A DNA stretch of 64,000 nt from positions 1 to 64,000 of the forward strand of contig NZ_JBBAYJ010000014.1 in the NCBI RefSeq assembly GCF_037153975.1, given 5' to 3'. Made by a program: the position numbers and the translations under genes. This document shows positions 43,829 to 52,299 of the stretch, in pieces. The notes under the pieces were generated by a model. The model was not told the DNA's origin and did no database searches. It saw only the letters and a list, made by a program, of their open reading frames with translations. Origin of the DNA: Aquipuribacter sp. SD81. Its GTDB lineage: Bacteria > Actinomycetota > Actinomycetes > Actinomycetales > JBBAYJ01. Each line of letters begins with the position of its first letter. The first letter of the stretch is position 1.

Positions 43829-45277
43829 GTGGTCCTGCAGCAACGCTCGGGGACCCCCACTGCGCCGCCTGACCCGGACCGTCCCTCACGGCTGACTCGC
43901 TGGGTCCCGCTCCTACTGGTGGTTGCTCTGCTCGCCTCGATGGTCCGCTTGGCGGCGCGGCCGATCAGCGACCCTGACGCCTTCTGGCACCTGCGGGTGG
44001 GCTACCTCCTCCGAACCGGCGAGTTCTCCCTCTTCCGCACCGGACCGTTGTCCAGCTTCGCGACGGAGTCCTGGATCCCCCGCGACTGGGTGCCGCAGCT
44101 GGTCGCGAGCCAGGTGGAGGCGTGGTTCGGGCTCCCAGGCGTCGCGTGGCTGTACGGGCTGTCCCTCGTCGCCTTCGTGCTCGTGACGTACCTGCTCTGC
44201 CGCCGGTGGTCCGACGCGCTGCCGGCGGCCGTCGCCACCGGTCTCTGCGTGGTCGGTGCGATCGGCAGCCTGTCCCAGCGACCGCAGATGGTCAGCTTCG
44301 TCCTGCTCGTGGTGGTCGTCCACGCCTGGCTGCGGACGGCCGACGACCTACGGCCGCGCTGGTGGCTGGTGCCGCTCATGTGGGTCTGGGCCGGCTCCCA
44401 CGGCATGTGGTACCTCGGTATCGCCGTCGGTGGGGCCGTCGTGGTCGGGCTGATGCTCGACCGACGAGCGGACCTGCGGCGGCTCTTCGTGCTCGCGCTG
44501 GTGCCATTCCTCGGTCTGGCGGCCGCCGCCATCACCCCGGCGGGGCCCTGGCTGCTCCTCGCCGTGTTCCAGACCGGGGACAAGTGGCGGTTCGCCACGG
44601 AGTGGGGTCCGCCGGACTTCACGTCCGTCAACCACGCCACGGCCATGCTCATGGTCGCGCTGACGCTGCTGCCGTGGACCCGGGTGCGCGCCCCCATGGC
44701 CTGGGTGCACCTGCTGCTGGTGCTGCTCGCCACGGCTCTGGTGCTCATGGCCGAACGTACGGTCGCCGCCGGTGCCGCGATGGTGGTGCTCGTCCTGGCC
44801 TCGACCCTGCAGGGTCTGTTCCACGGACGGGCGCCCGCACCGCTACCGCGCTCGGAGGTCGTGACCCTGGTCGCGGCTGCGGGACTGGCCGCCGGCGCAC
44901 TGGCGATCACGGTGCCCATCACGTCCGATGGCCCCGCCGGCGTGCCGGAGGGGCTCTCTGCCGAGCTCGACGCCCTAGAGCCGGGCAGCGCCGTCATCAA
45001 CGCGTACGAGCTGGGTGGCTGGCTGCACTGGCGGCACCCGGAGCTCAACACGGTCATCGACGGGTTCACGGACGGCTACTCCGTGGAGGCCCTGGAGGCG
45101 TGGACCTCGGCCGTGGTCGTCGCACCAGGGTGGCAGCAGTACGTCCGGAGCACAGGAGCCGACCACGCTCTGCTCAGCGAGGAGTCGCCACTGACCGAGG
45201 CGCTGACCGACCGCCTCGGCTGGCGGGTGGTGGAGGTGGACGAGGGCTACGTCCTGCTCGAGGCCGGGCGAGGATGA
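43829..45277 (+). CDS. Polytopic membrane protein with DPDxFWHLRVG motif (GT-C-like)
   Basis: A 482-residue protein with about ten to eleven hydrophobic segments and a C-terminal soluble region of about 110 residues. Right after the first helix is ISDPDAFWHLRVGYLLRTGE, a motif found in a family of bacterial membrane proteins distantly related to GT-C glycosyltransferases. The soluble end contains LEPGSAVINAYELGGWLHWR. The donor and acceptor are unknown. An ABC exporter pair follows in the same direction, 31 bp on. Codon use is a little less GC-extreme than in the region to its left. Confidence 0.7.
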   Translation: MVLQQRSGTPTAPPDPDRPSRLTRWVPLLLVVALLASMVRLAARPISDPDAFWHLRVGYLLRTGEFSLFRTGPLSSFATESWIPRDWVPQLVASQVEAWFGLPGVAWLYGLSLVAFVLVTYLLCRRWSDALPAAVATGLCVVGAIGSLSQRPQMVSFVLLVVVVHAWLRTADDLRPRWWLVPLMWVWAGSHGMWYLGIAVGGAVVVGLMLDRRADLRRLFVLALVPFLGLAAAAITPAGPWLLLAVFQTGDKWRFATEWGPPDFTSVNHATAMLMVALTLLPWTRVRAPMAWVHLLLVLLATALVLMAERTVAAGAAMVVLVLASTLQGLFHGRAPAPLPRSEVVTLVAAAGLAAGALAITVPITSDGPAGVPEGLSAELDALEPGSAVINAYELGGWLHWRHPELNTVIDGFTDGYSVEALEAWTSAVVVAPGWQQYVRSTGADHALLSEESPLTEALTDRLGWRVVEVDEGYVLLEAGRG

Positions 45278-45308
45278 CGTCGAACGAGGGGCACCGCCGG
45301 ACCCGGAG

Positions 45309-46058
45309 ATGGCGCACGTGACCGTCTCCGCCGACGGCGTGGCGGCCCAGTCCCGTGAGGGGGTGACGGTCGAGCGGCTGCACGTGCGTTTCGGCTCGGT
45401 GACAGCGGTGGACGCTGTCGACCTGGGGGTCTCGCCCGGGCAGGTGCTGGCACTCGTGGGGGGCAACGGCGCCGGCAAGTCGACGACCATGCGCGTCGTC
45501 GCCGGCGTCGTGCCCGCCACGTCCGGCCGGGTGGTGGTCGACGGGGTGGACGTGTCCCGTGACCTGCTCGCCGCGAAGCAGCGCACCGGCTACTGCCCGG
45601 ACGTCGGCGGTCTGCTGCCGCGGGCGACGCCGTGGGAGCACCTGCAGCTGTCGGCCGCGCTGCGGGGTCTGACCGGCTGGGAGGAGCGGGCCCAGCACCT
45701 CCTCAAGCGCTTCGAGCTCGCCGACGTCACCGACCGGGTCACGGCCGGGTTCAGCCACGGCATGGGTCGGCGCATGTCGGTCGTGCTCGCCGGGCTGCAC
45801 CGCCCGCCCGTGCTCCTGCTCGACGAGCCCTTCGACGGCGTCGACCCGCTCGGGGTCGAGGCGACGTTCGAGCTCGTCGAAGACCTCACCGCCACCGGCA
45901 CCGCGGTGCTCGTGTCCACGCACCTGCTGCAGCTGGCGACCGAGGTCGCCAACGACGCCGTCGTGCTGCGCTCGGGGTCCGTAGTGGGGCGCCTGCCGGT
46001 GGCAGACCTGGTCGGGCGCGAGGGCGCCCGCCGGTACCGGGAGCTGCTCGGCTCGTGA
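45309..46058 (+). CDS. ABC transporter ATP-binding protein
   Basis: A 249-residue ATPase. Walker A is GGNGAGKSTTM, the Q-loop region is GYCPDVGGLL, Walker B is PVLLLDEPFDGVDP and the switch His is VSTHLL. The signature motif is unusual: FSHGMGRRMSVVLAG in place of LSGGQ. It pairs with the permease whose GTG overlaps its stop. The substrate is unknown; DRA-type drug or lipid exporters have this arrangement. Confidence 0.9.
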   Translation: MAHVTVSADGVAAQSREGVTVERLHVRFGSVTAVDAVDLGVSPGQVLALVGGNGAGKSTTMRVVAGVVPATSGRVVVDGVDVSRDLLAAKQRTGYCPDVGGLLPRATPWEHLQLSAALRGLTGWEERAQHLLKRFELADVTDRVTAGFSHGMGRRMSVVLAGLHRPPVLLLDEPFDGVDPLGVEATFELVEDLTATGTAVLVSTHLLQLATEVANDAVVLRSGSVVGRLPVADLVGREGARRYRELLGS

Positions 46059-47605
46059 GCGCGACCCTTGCCGGGACGCGAGGCCTCCGGCCGAGCCGCG
46101 ACCCCCGCGCCGTCGCCCGCGAGCTGCGGGTGCTGCTCCGGTTCCGCCTGACCGTGGGCGGCGCCCACCCGGCCCGGCGACGGACGGTCGTCGCGGCGCT
46201 GGCGATCGGCCTTGGTCTCGGGGTTCCCGTCGCGGTCGCGGCGTGGGCCCCGCGCGACCAGGCTGACGACGCCGTCGTCCTGACCCCTGTCGTGTGGACC
46301 GTGTTCGTGGTGGCGGCGGTCGTCGCGGCGCTCGCGGCCGCCGGCGGCCGCGAGCTGCTGCCCCGGGCGCAGGCGGTGGCCTACCCCGTCAGCTCCACGA
46401 CCGACCAGCTCGGCGCACTCGTCCTCACGCCCCTGAACGTGGCGTGGAGCCTGCAGGCCCTCCTCGTGCTCACCACGAGCGCCTACGCCGTCGGACCGGA
46501 CGCCCGGCTGCCGTTCGTGCTCCTCGCGGCCTGGGTGTGGCTGGTGGCGGCGACGTGCGTGGCCGGGCTACTCGGGTGGGTGGCCGAGCTAGTCCGCACG
46601 CTCCCGTTCGGCCGGTGGCTGCTGCGCGGTGTCCTCGTGCTGGCGCTCCTCGGCGGCGTGGCGCTCGTGTGGTCGGGGCTGTGGATCCGGCTGCTGGACC
46701 GGACGCCGGTGACCGCCCTTGTCGTTGCCGCGATCCTCGGCCCGGGTGACCCGGTCGTCTTCGCACTCGTGCAGCTCGGGGTCCTGCTCGTGGCCGCCGC
46801 CGCCGTCCTCGCGGCCGTTCCGCTCGGCGAGCTCCTCGAGCAGCGTCCACTGCCGGACGACACGCGGGGCGACAGCCGGCTCGTGCGTCGTCACGGCCCG
46901 CCCCGATCCGAGCTCGCCGCGGCCGTCCTCCTCGACGTCCGCTCCGTGGTCCGGAGCCCTCCGTTGCGTCGGGGGCTGGTGGTGCTGCTGCTCACGCCGC
47001 TCCTGGCGGCGGCACTGGTCGAGCTGCCGTGGGTCGGCGTCGTCGTGCTGCCCGCGCTCGTCGGGTCCGGGACAGCGCTGCTCTACGGCGTCAACGCGCT
47101 GGCCCTCGACGGCCGCGGTGCCCTGTGGCGCGACTCGCTGCCGCACCGCCCGCACACCACCTTCGTCGGGCGTCTGCTCGCCCTGACCCTGCTCTGCCTC
47201 GTCAGCTCGACGGCCGTCGTCGCCGTGGCGAGCGTGCGCGCCGAGACCCCCAGCGCGGTCGGGGTGCTCGCAGTGGTGTGCGCCATCATCGTGACGACCG
47301 CGCAGGTCGTGTCGCGGTGCGCCCGCTGGTCGATGCGCAAGCCGTACCCGGCCGAACTGCGGCGAAGCCGCGACACCCCCGCCCCGCCCGCCGCCATGGC
47401 CGGTTACTCAGTGCGACTGTCCGTGGTGACGACGGTGACGTGCGTGGCGTTGGGGATCGCGGTCGTCCTCGACAGCGTGATCGTCGCCGTAGGGGTCAGC
47501 GCACTGCTGCTGTCCTTCTCGCTGCTTCGCCTTCGACGGGCGGCTCTGCGCCACGCGGACACGTCCGAACGGGCGAGGGCGGTCGCGACGGTCGTCGGGG
47601 CCTGA
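46055..47605 (+). CDS. ABC transporter permease subunit
   Basis: A 516-residue protein with about twelve hydrophobic segments (for example VVAALAIGLGLGVPVAVAAW, LRGVLVLALLGGVALVWSGL, LVSSTAVVAVASV). No recognised domain name comes to mind, but it is coupled to the ATPase by GTGA and so is its membrane partner. It ends just before the CCGAACGGA motif and the tadE promoter region, so this pair is a separate unit from the pilus genes. Confidence 0.8.
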   Translation: MSATLAGTRGLRPSRDPRAVARELRVLLRFRLTVGGAHPARRRTVVAALAIGLGLGVPVAVAAWAPRDQADDAVVLTPVVWTVFVVAAVVAALAAAGGRELLPRAQAVAYPVSSTTDQLGALVLTPLNVAWSLQALLVLTTSAYAVGPDARLPFVLLAAWVWLVAATCVAGLLGWVAELVRTLPFGRWLLRGVLVLALLGGVALVWSGLWIRLLDRTPVTALVVAAILGPGDPVVFALVQLGVLLVAAAAVLAAVPLGELLEQRPLPDDTRGDSRLVRRHGPPRSELAAAVLLDVRSVVRSPPLRRGLVVLLLTPLLAAALVELPWVGVVVLPALVGSGTALLYGVNALALDGRGALWRDSLPHRPHTTFVGRLLALTLLCLVSSTAVVAVASVRAETPSAVGVLAVVCAIIVTTAQVVSRCARWSMRKPYPAELRRSRDTPAPPAAMAGYSVRLSVVTTVTCVALGIAVVLDSVIVAVGVSALLLSFSLLRLRRAALRHADTSERARAVATVVGA

Positions 47606-47606
47606 C

Positions 47607-47636
47607 TCATCCGTTCGGACACGATGTGGTCCACAT
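47607..47636 (+). promoter_or_regulatory. Upstream region of tadE: shared 12-mer and ATGTGG-T-CCACAT palindrome
   Basis: The minus strand of 47607-47618 reads CCGAACGGATGA, matching the 12-mers before cpaB and flp (one base different). At 47624-47636 a perfect palindrome ATGTGG-T-CCACAT follows. Both lie 80-110 bp before the tadE start in a 113-bp gap. They are candidate regulator sites for the pilus genes. The -10 box is not clear. Confidence 0.5.
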
Positions 47637-47718
47637 GGATGACGGTTCACCCAGTCGTAGGTCACACTGCGTGTCGACGTTCGGGGCGTCGTGTCGGTCG
47701 GGAACGGGAGAGGGTGCC

Positions 47719-48144
47719 GTGCTGCGCAAGAGTCGACGCCGTCGTGACGACGGGGCCGCGGCGGTCGAGTTCGCGCTCGTCGGCGGCTTGATCCTCATCC
47801 CGCTCGTCATGGGCATCCTCGCCTTCGGGCTGTACTTCTGGTCCACGACCCAGGTCAACCACGCCCTCCGCGAGGGAGCACGCGCCGGGGCGACGGGGAT
47901 GTCCTGCAACGACTGGAACGCCCTGATGAGGCAGCGACTGGCTGGCGTGAACTGGACGCGCGCAGAGATGGAGCCGAGAGTAGCGCGCCTGGCGGCGGAC
48001 CCCTTCACAATCACGGTCACTTGGTCCCAGCCGATTGTGCCTGTCCCGGGAGGGGTAGGGCCGTCGGCGAATCCCACCCTGCAAGCAAGTACGCGCGTAG
48101 AACGAATGCCCGATGACACGAGCGCCTGCATGGTGACGCGATGA
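47719..48144 (+). CDS. TadE-like pseudopilin
   Basis: A 141-residue pilus-associated protein. DDGAAAVEFALVGGLILIPL is the TadE/prepilin-like N-terminus with the conserved Glu, in one membrane helix (residues 14-38), then TTQVNHALREGARAGATGMS. The extracellular part has two Cys (GMSCNDWN and SACMVTR). GGGAGAGGG precedes GTG 47719. TadE-like proteins are minor pilins processed by the Tad prepilin peptidase. ATGA overlap couples it to the next gene. Confidence 0.88.
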   Translation: MLRKSRRRRDDGAAAVEFALVGGLILIPLVMGILAFGLYFWSTTQVNHALREGARAGATGMSCNDWNALMRQRLAGVNWTRAEMEPRVARLAADPFTITVTWSQPIVPVPGGVGPSANPTLQASTRVERMPDDTSACMVTR

Positions 48145-50141
48145 AGGCGCTAGCCGGCACTCGTCACCGACGCGGGGACGAGGGTGCCGTCGCGGTCTTT
48201 ACCGCCATCCTGGCCGTGGTGCTTTTCGTTGTGTGTGCGATGGCGGTTGAGTTCACGAATCTCTGGTCAACCGACCGTGCGTCTCAAAAAACCGTAGACC
48301 TGGCGGCAACCTCGGCGGCCCAGTTCCTGCCCGACATGTGCGCAGCAGCGCGCGAGGCGCGGGCCAACCTCAACGACAACCCGATCCCCGACTCGGCCGC
48401 CCTTCCATCTCTGTCCGTGTTGCTCAACGGCGACGTCACTGACGGAGAGATCCAGATACTCACGTCGATGGAGGCCGCTCCGCCACCCTTCGGTACGAAC
48501 ACGGCCGCCGCCCGAGGCGCCGGAGCGTGGCTCGACGCCCGCGGGTGCTCCGACGCCACACGGCCGACCGTCGAGGACGCCAACGCGGCGCAGGGTCGCG
48601 CACGCATGGTTCGCGTGATGGCGCCGCTTGCGTCGATTCCGCTGCAATTCAGCCCCGTGGCCGAGGCCGAGCCCGTAGGGGCAACTGCAGCTCCTCGTAG
48701 TGCCTACACACGTCGCATGGCCACGGCTGGCATCGTCGGGTCCAGTCGCGGCGTCGGTTACGGACTCATGCCCGTCGCCATGCCCGAAGGTTGTCTTGAG
48801 TCAAGCGGGTTTGGCCCGACGACAATCTTGGTGGGCCAAGAAAACAATTTCGACGGAATCAACTGGACGGCACGCAACAATAACGGCGCGAACGGCCCAC
48901 TCTTCACTACAGGCCTGCCCGACGTTTCAGAGACAACCGTTGCATCGGGCTCCGCAAGAGTTAGCGTCACCGTCAACCGACTTGCGCTTAGCCCTACCAC
49001 GGCTAGCGCCACCGCCCCCGGCGCTGTGGTCTTTGACTTCCACACTTTTGGACCGCTAGGAAGTCTCCGCGCGGTGGCCGAGCCTCCGGCCGTCGCTCTC
49101 CAGGGCGCCCCTTTCGGTACCGCTGGGAACTTCAGCGCCACATTCATCATCACTCTGCCCTCCGCCATGGCTAATTCCCCCGGCATTTGGCTCGTGCGAG
49201 CGGCTCAACCGAACGCCACTGGAAACGCCAACAACCGGCGGTGGACGCCCGATAGCGAAGTCGCAGAAATTTTCGTAATTGGCGACGCCGCACAGGAGAT
49301 CGGATGCGACGAACCGAACCGTGGCAACTTCGGCATGATTAGAACCGAGCGCCGAGACGGCCGCGGTAACGATGTGACTACGAACATGGCGCTCGGTATG
49401 GACCACAGCTTAAGCGCGTTTCCGACACCACCTGGCCCAGCGTCCCCTACCTGTGACGGGGAAGACATTCCGAGTGGTGCGCGTCGAGACTTAACTCCGA
49501 CGGGTGGCCCCGTGGACAACGCCAACTGCTCCTACATTCTTCCCGGAAGCCCTGACGGAAAGTACACCCAGGGCTTAGTGACTGGGATACCGGGGTCGAA
49601 CCCACGTATCGACGGGCGCCTTGCAAGAACATCTGCGGTGTCGGTTCCCAACTCTTGCACCGATCCGGCCTCGTCCGGCGACTATCTGTGGCGAACGCCG
49701 ACGCATGGGCGCGTTCAAGTGATCAACACCGTATTGTCGTGCTATCTGCTTCCGGGCGCGTCTCTGAGTGGAGCGATCGCGGAGTCCGCGACCACGCCCT
49801 CCTTTTCAGAGGACATCTACGGTGATCCTCGGTTCTTCTTCGTTCCGGTCTTCGACACGTCCGAGCGACCGGGTTCGGCTGGCAATTACTACGCCATTAA
49901 ACGCTTCGTCGGTGCCTTCATCACGAGCCAACAGGAAGATGGCACCGTCCCGAGTTGCACGAATGGCCGTAAGGCGTCCTGCAATGGTCTTCAATTCGGG
50001 GGCACACAATTAAACGAAGTGACCATCTTCACCTTTCCCTTAGTCGCCCTGCCCCCGACCACCGAGACACCCGTGCAAGAGGGGCCCGATGGCTTCGAGG
50101 ATTACATCGGGGGCACTAAGGAGGTCGTCCTGTACGAGTGA
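48141..50141 (+). CDS. TadG-like secreted/pilus-associated protein with large low-GC ectodomain
   Basis: A 666-residue protein. The N-terminus is of the TadG/TadE kind: RRGDEGAVAVFTAILAVVLF (residues 11-30), one membrane helix, then ATSAAQFLPDMCAAAREARA. The remaining 600 residues are extracellular with many Asn, Thr, Ser and Pro and at least ten Cys; no known domain is seen. Base composition falls sharply from about 48,650 to 50,140, with A/T in many third positions, unlike its neighbours. It may be a fast-evolving adhesin or a laterally acquired segment. A strong hairpin follows the stop. Tad assignment is from position and N-terminus. Confidence 0.75.
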   Translation: MKALAGTRHRRGDEGAVAVFTAILAVVLFVVCAMAVEFTNLWSTDRASQKTVDLAATSAAQFLPDMCAAAREARANLNDNPIPDSAALPSLSVLLNGDVTDGEIQILTSMEAAPPPFGTNTAAARGAGAWLDARGCSDATRPTVEDANAAQGRARMVRVMAPLASIPLQFSPVAEAEPVGATAAPRSAYTRRMATAGIVGSSRGVGYGLMPVAMPEGCLESSGFGPTTILVGQENNFDGINWTARNNNGANGPLFTTGLPDVSETTVASGSARVSVTVNRLALSPTTASATAPGAVVFDFHTFGPLGSLRAVAEPPAVALQGAPFGTAGNFSATFIITLPSAMANSPGIWLVRAAQPNATGNANNRRWTPDSEVAEIFVIGDAAQEIGCDEPNRGNFGMIRTERRDGRGNDVTTNMALGMDHSLSAFPTPPGPASPTCDGEDIPSGARRDLTPTGGPVDNANCSYILPGSPDGKYTQGLVTGIPGSNPRIDGRLARTSAVSVPNSCTDPASSGDYLWRTPTHGRVQVINTVLSCYLLPGASLSGAIAESATTPSFSEDIYGDPRFFFVPVFDTSERPGSAGNYYAIKRFVGAFITSQQEDGTVPSCTNGRKASCNGLQFGGTQLNEVTIFTFPLVALPPTTETPVQEGPDGFEDYIGGTKEVVLYE

Positions 50142-50143
50142 GA

Positions 50144-50167
50144 CGTATCGTCCGTTCGGACGATACG
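50144..50167. terminator. Hairpin after the TadG-like gene, containing the shared 12-mer
   Basis: CGTATCGTCC-GTTC-GGACGATACG is a perfect 10-bp stem with a 4-base loop, three bases after the stop. No T-run follows. The minus strand of 50148-50159 reads CCGAACGGACGA, identical to a 12-mer upstream of the flp gene, so it may be an operator as well as, or instead of, a terminator. Confidence 0.6.
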
Positions 50168-50222
50168 AAACCACCGGACAGGACGATCCGGACGCCCCAC
50201 GGCGCCGGATAGCGTCAACCAG

Positions 50223-50249
50223 GCACCACGCCAGACCCCGGCGTGGTGC
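50223..50249 (+). promoter_or_regulatory. Second hairpin in the cpaB leader
   Basis: GCACCACGCC and GGCGTGGTGC form a perfect 10-bp stem around a 7-base loop, 25 bp before the cpaB ATG. It is followed by CTCCTAGGGGAG, whose GGGGAG is the ribosome site; that short inverted repeat could mask it. Confidence 0.55.
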
Positions 50250-50274
50250 AAGCTCCTAGGGGAGGCTCCACCTC

Positions 50275-51087
50275 ATGGTCGGTCGTGTGCTGCTGCTCAT
50301 CGCAGCCTTCTTCGTCGCCGGGCTCGGCGCACTGCTCGTGTACCTCTACGCGGACCAGGCTGACGAGCGGGCGCTGGCTGAGCTCCGACCGTTGTCGGTG
50401 TACGTGGTGCAGCAGCCGCTGGAGACCGGGGCCGACGTCGCCACGGCCATCTCCGAGGGGCTCGTCGCCCTCGAGGACGTGCCGGGTGCCGCGGTCCCGG
50501 ACAACGCCGTCGGAGCGGACAGCACCGTGGAGCAGGGCACGGTCGCCCTCACCACCCTGGTGCCCGGCGAGGTGCTCGTCGCCTCCCGCATCGGCAACCC
50601 CTCGCAGCAGGAGCGGCTCCCGCTCACCGACGGACGCATCGCCGTCTCCTTCCCCTTCGAGGACCCCAACCGCGTCGCGGACTTCATCCGGCCGGGGTCC
50701 GAGGTCGCGGTCTTCCTCACCTACGACGACCCGGAGGCCCTGGAGGAGCAGCCAGGCGGCGGTTCCGAGGACGACGTCGCACCCCCCCCGGCCGCGGCCG
50801 GCGAGGACCCCGAGGCCCGACGCACGCGGCTGCTGATGGATCGGGCGCAGGTCATCGCCGTGGGCGCGACCACGACGCAGCCGGTCCCCGCCGAGGGCGA
50901 GCAGCAGCCGACCGAGGTGGTGCCGCGCACCATCCTCACCCTCGCCCTCACGCAAGAGGAGGCCGAGCGGCTCGTCCTCGGTCAGGACCAGGGCGAGATG
51001 TACCTGGCCCTGCTCGCCGAGGACTCCGAGATCGCCCCCAGCGACGGCGTCAACCTCGAGAACCTCTTTCCGGGAGCCGCAGGATGA
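50275..51087 (+). CDS. cpaB: CpaB/RcpC-like pilus assembly protein (SAF domain)
   Basis: A 270-residue protein. One N-terminal membrane helix (GRVLLLIAAFFVAGLGALLV) precedes a SAF-like region (VVQQPLETGADVATAISEGL, LTTLVPGEVLVASRIG) and the RcpC-type segment PLTDGRIAVSFPFEDPNRVA, then FIRPGSEVAVFL. An acidic, Pro/Ala insertion (residues 160-180) interrupts the second half. CpaB proteins sit in the envelope and help Flp pilus assembly; monoderms lack the CpaC secretin and none is seen here. ATGA couples it to cpaE. Confidence 0.88.
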   Translation: MVGRVLLLIAAFFVAGLGALLVYLYADQADERALAELRPLSVYVVQQPLETGADVATAISEGLVALEDVPGAAVPDNAVGADSTVEQGTVALTTLVPGEVLVASRIGNPSQQERLPLTDGRIAVSFPFEDPNRVADFIRPGSEVAVFLTYDDPEALEEQPGGGSEDDVAPPPAAAGEDPEARRTRLLMDRAQVIAVGATTTQPVPAEGEQQPTEVVPRTILTLALTQEEAERLVLGQDQGEMYLALLAEDSEIAPSDGVNLENLFPGAAG

Positions 51088-52280
51088 CCATTCTCGTCGC
51101 CGTCCCGTCGACCGCCGCCGAAGCCGCGGGCGAGCATGCCCGCCCCGTCGCCGACCTCGAGGGCATGCAGCTGCTCCTTGACCGCGACAAGGTGCCCGTC
51201 ACCGTCGTCCTCGGGCCGGACGTCGACCTCGAGCGGGCGCTGCCCCTCACGTCCGACCTGCGGCTGCACCGCCCCGAGGTCGGCTTCGTCCTGCTGCGCG
51301 ACGCGGTCGACTCGACCGTCCTGCGCGACGCCCTGCGCGCCGGCATCCGCGAGGTCGTCGAGACGTACGACCCTGTCGCGTTGGCCGACGCGGTGAAGCG
51401 CAGCGACGAGCTCAACGCCGCCCTGGCGGAGCGCTCTCACGTCGGCGACGACGACGCGTCGTCGCTCGGACGGGTCGTCACGGTCTTCTCGGCGAAGGGC
51501 GGCTGCGGCAAGACGACGATCAGCACGAACCTCGCGGCCGCGCTCGCCGACGGCGGCCGGCGCAACGTGGTGATCGTGGACCTCGACCTCGCCTTCGGCG
51601 ACGTCGCGATCGCGCTGCAGCTGTTCCCGTCCCGCACCATCGCCGACGCGGTCCCGATGGGCGAGGCCGATATCGACTTCGACGGTGTGCAGTCGCTGCT
51701 GACGCCGCACTCCCCCGGTCTCACGAGCCTCGTCGCGCCGGTGGAGCCGGGCGCCGCCGACACCATCCCCGCCTCGCTGGTGGGGCGGATCCTCGAGCTG
51801 CTCCGCGAGCACTTCGACTACGTGATCGTCGACACGCCACCGGCCTTCGACGACCAGGTGCTCGCCGCCTTCGACGCCTCGGACGCGATCGTGCTGCTCG
51901 CCACCCTCGACATCCCGGCGCTGAAGAACCTCAAGCTGACGCTGGAGACCCTTGACCTCCTCAACTACCCGCGGGAGCGGTGGCGGATCGTGCTCAACCG
52001 GGCCGACTCCAAGGTGGGTCTCGCCACGAGTGAGGTCGAGAAGACGCTGCGCACCGCGATCACGGCGCAGGTGCCGAGCAGCCGCGACGTGCCCGCCACG
52101 GTGAACCGGGGTGTGCCGATCGTGCTCGACGACGCGAAGCACCCGGTGTCGGTCGCCATCAAGTCCTTCGCCGACCGCGACATCGTCGGCACGCTCACGC
52201 CGGCCGCCAAGCAGGAGAAGGTGCCCGCGCCGCTCCGCAACGACCGCCGCGGCTTCCTGCGCCGCCGGGCCAAGGCCTGA
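51084..52280 (+). CDS. cpaE: CpaE/TadZ-like MinD-superfamily ATPase
   Basis: A 398-residue protein. The N-terminal 110 residues form an atypical receiver-like domain (VTVVLGPDVDLERALPLT, DALRAGIREVVETYDPVALA). The ATPase domain has the deviant Walker A FSAKGGCGKTTISTNLA, Walker A' VVIVDLDLAFGDVAIAL and the Walker B segment FDYVIVDTPPAFDDQ. TadZ/CpaE proteins localise the pilus machine at the membrane. It overlaps cpaB by four bases and is followed by cpaF 19 bp later. Confidence 0.93.
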   Translation: MTILVAVPSTAAEAAGEHARPVADLEGMQLLLDRDKVPVTVVLGPDVDLERALPLTSDLRLHRPEVGFVLLRDAVDSTVLRDALRAGIREVVETYDPVALADAVKRSDELNAALAERSHVGDDDASSLGRVVTVFSAKGGCGKTTISTNLAAALADGGRRNVVIVDLDLAFGDVAIALQLFPSRTIADAVPMGEADIDFDGVQSLLTPHSPGLTSLVAPVEPGAADTIPASLVGRILELLREHFDYVIVDTPPAFDDQVLAAFDASDAIVLLATLDIPALKNLKLTLETLDLLNYPRERWRIVLNRADSKVGLATSEVEKTLRTAITAQVPSSRDVPATVNRGVPIVLDDAKHPVSVAIKSFADRDIVGTLTPAAKQEKVPAPLRNDRRGFLRRRAKA

Positions 52281-52299
52281 CCGGGACCGGGAGGACCAC

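Noticed and set aside
48141-50141. Prophage or IS insertion as the cause of the low-GC segment
   Set aside because: The frame is continuous with a normal TadG-type N-terminus, and no transposase, integrase, terminal repeats or phage genes are present.
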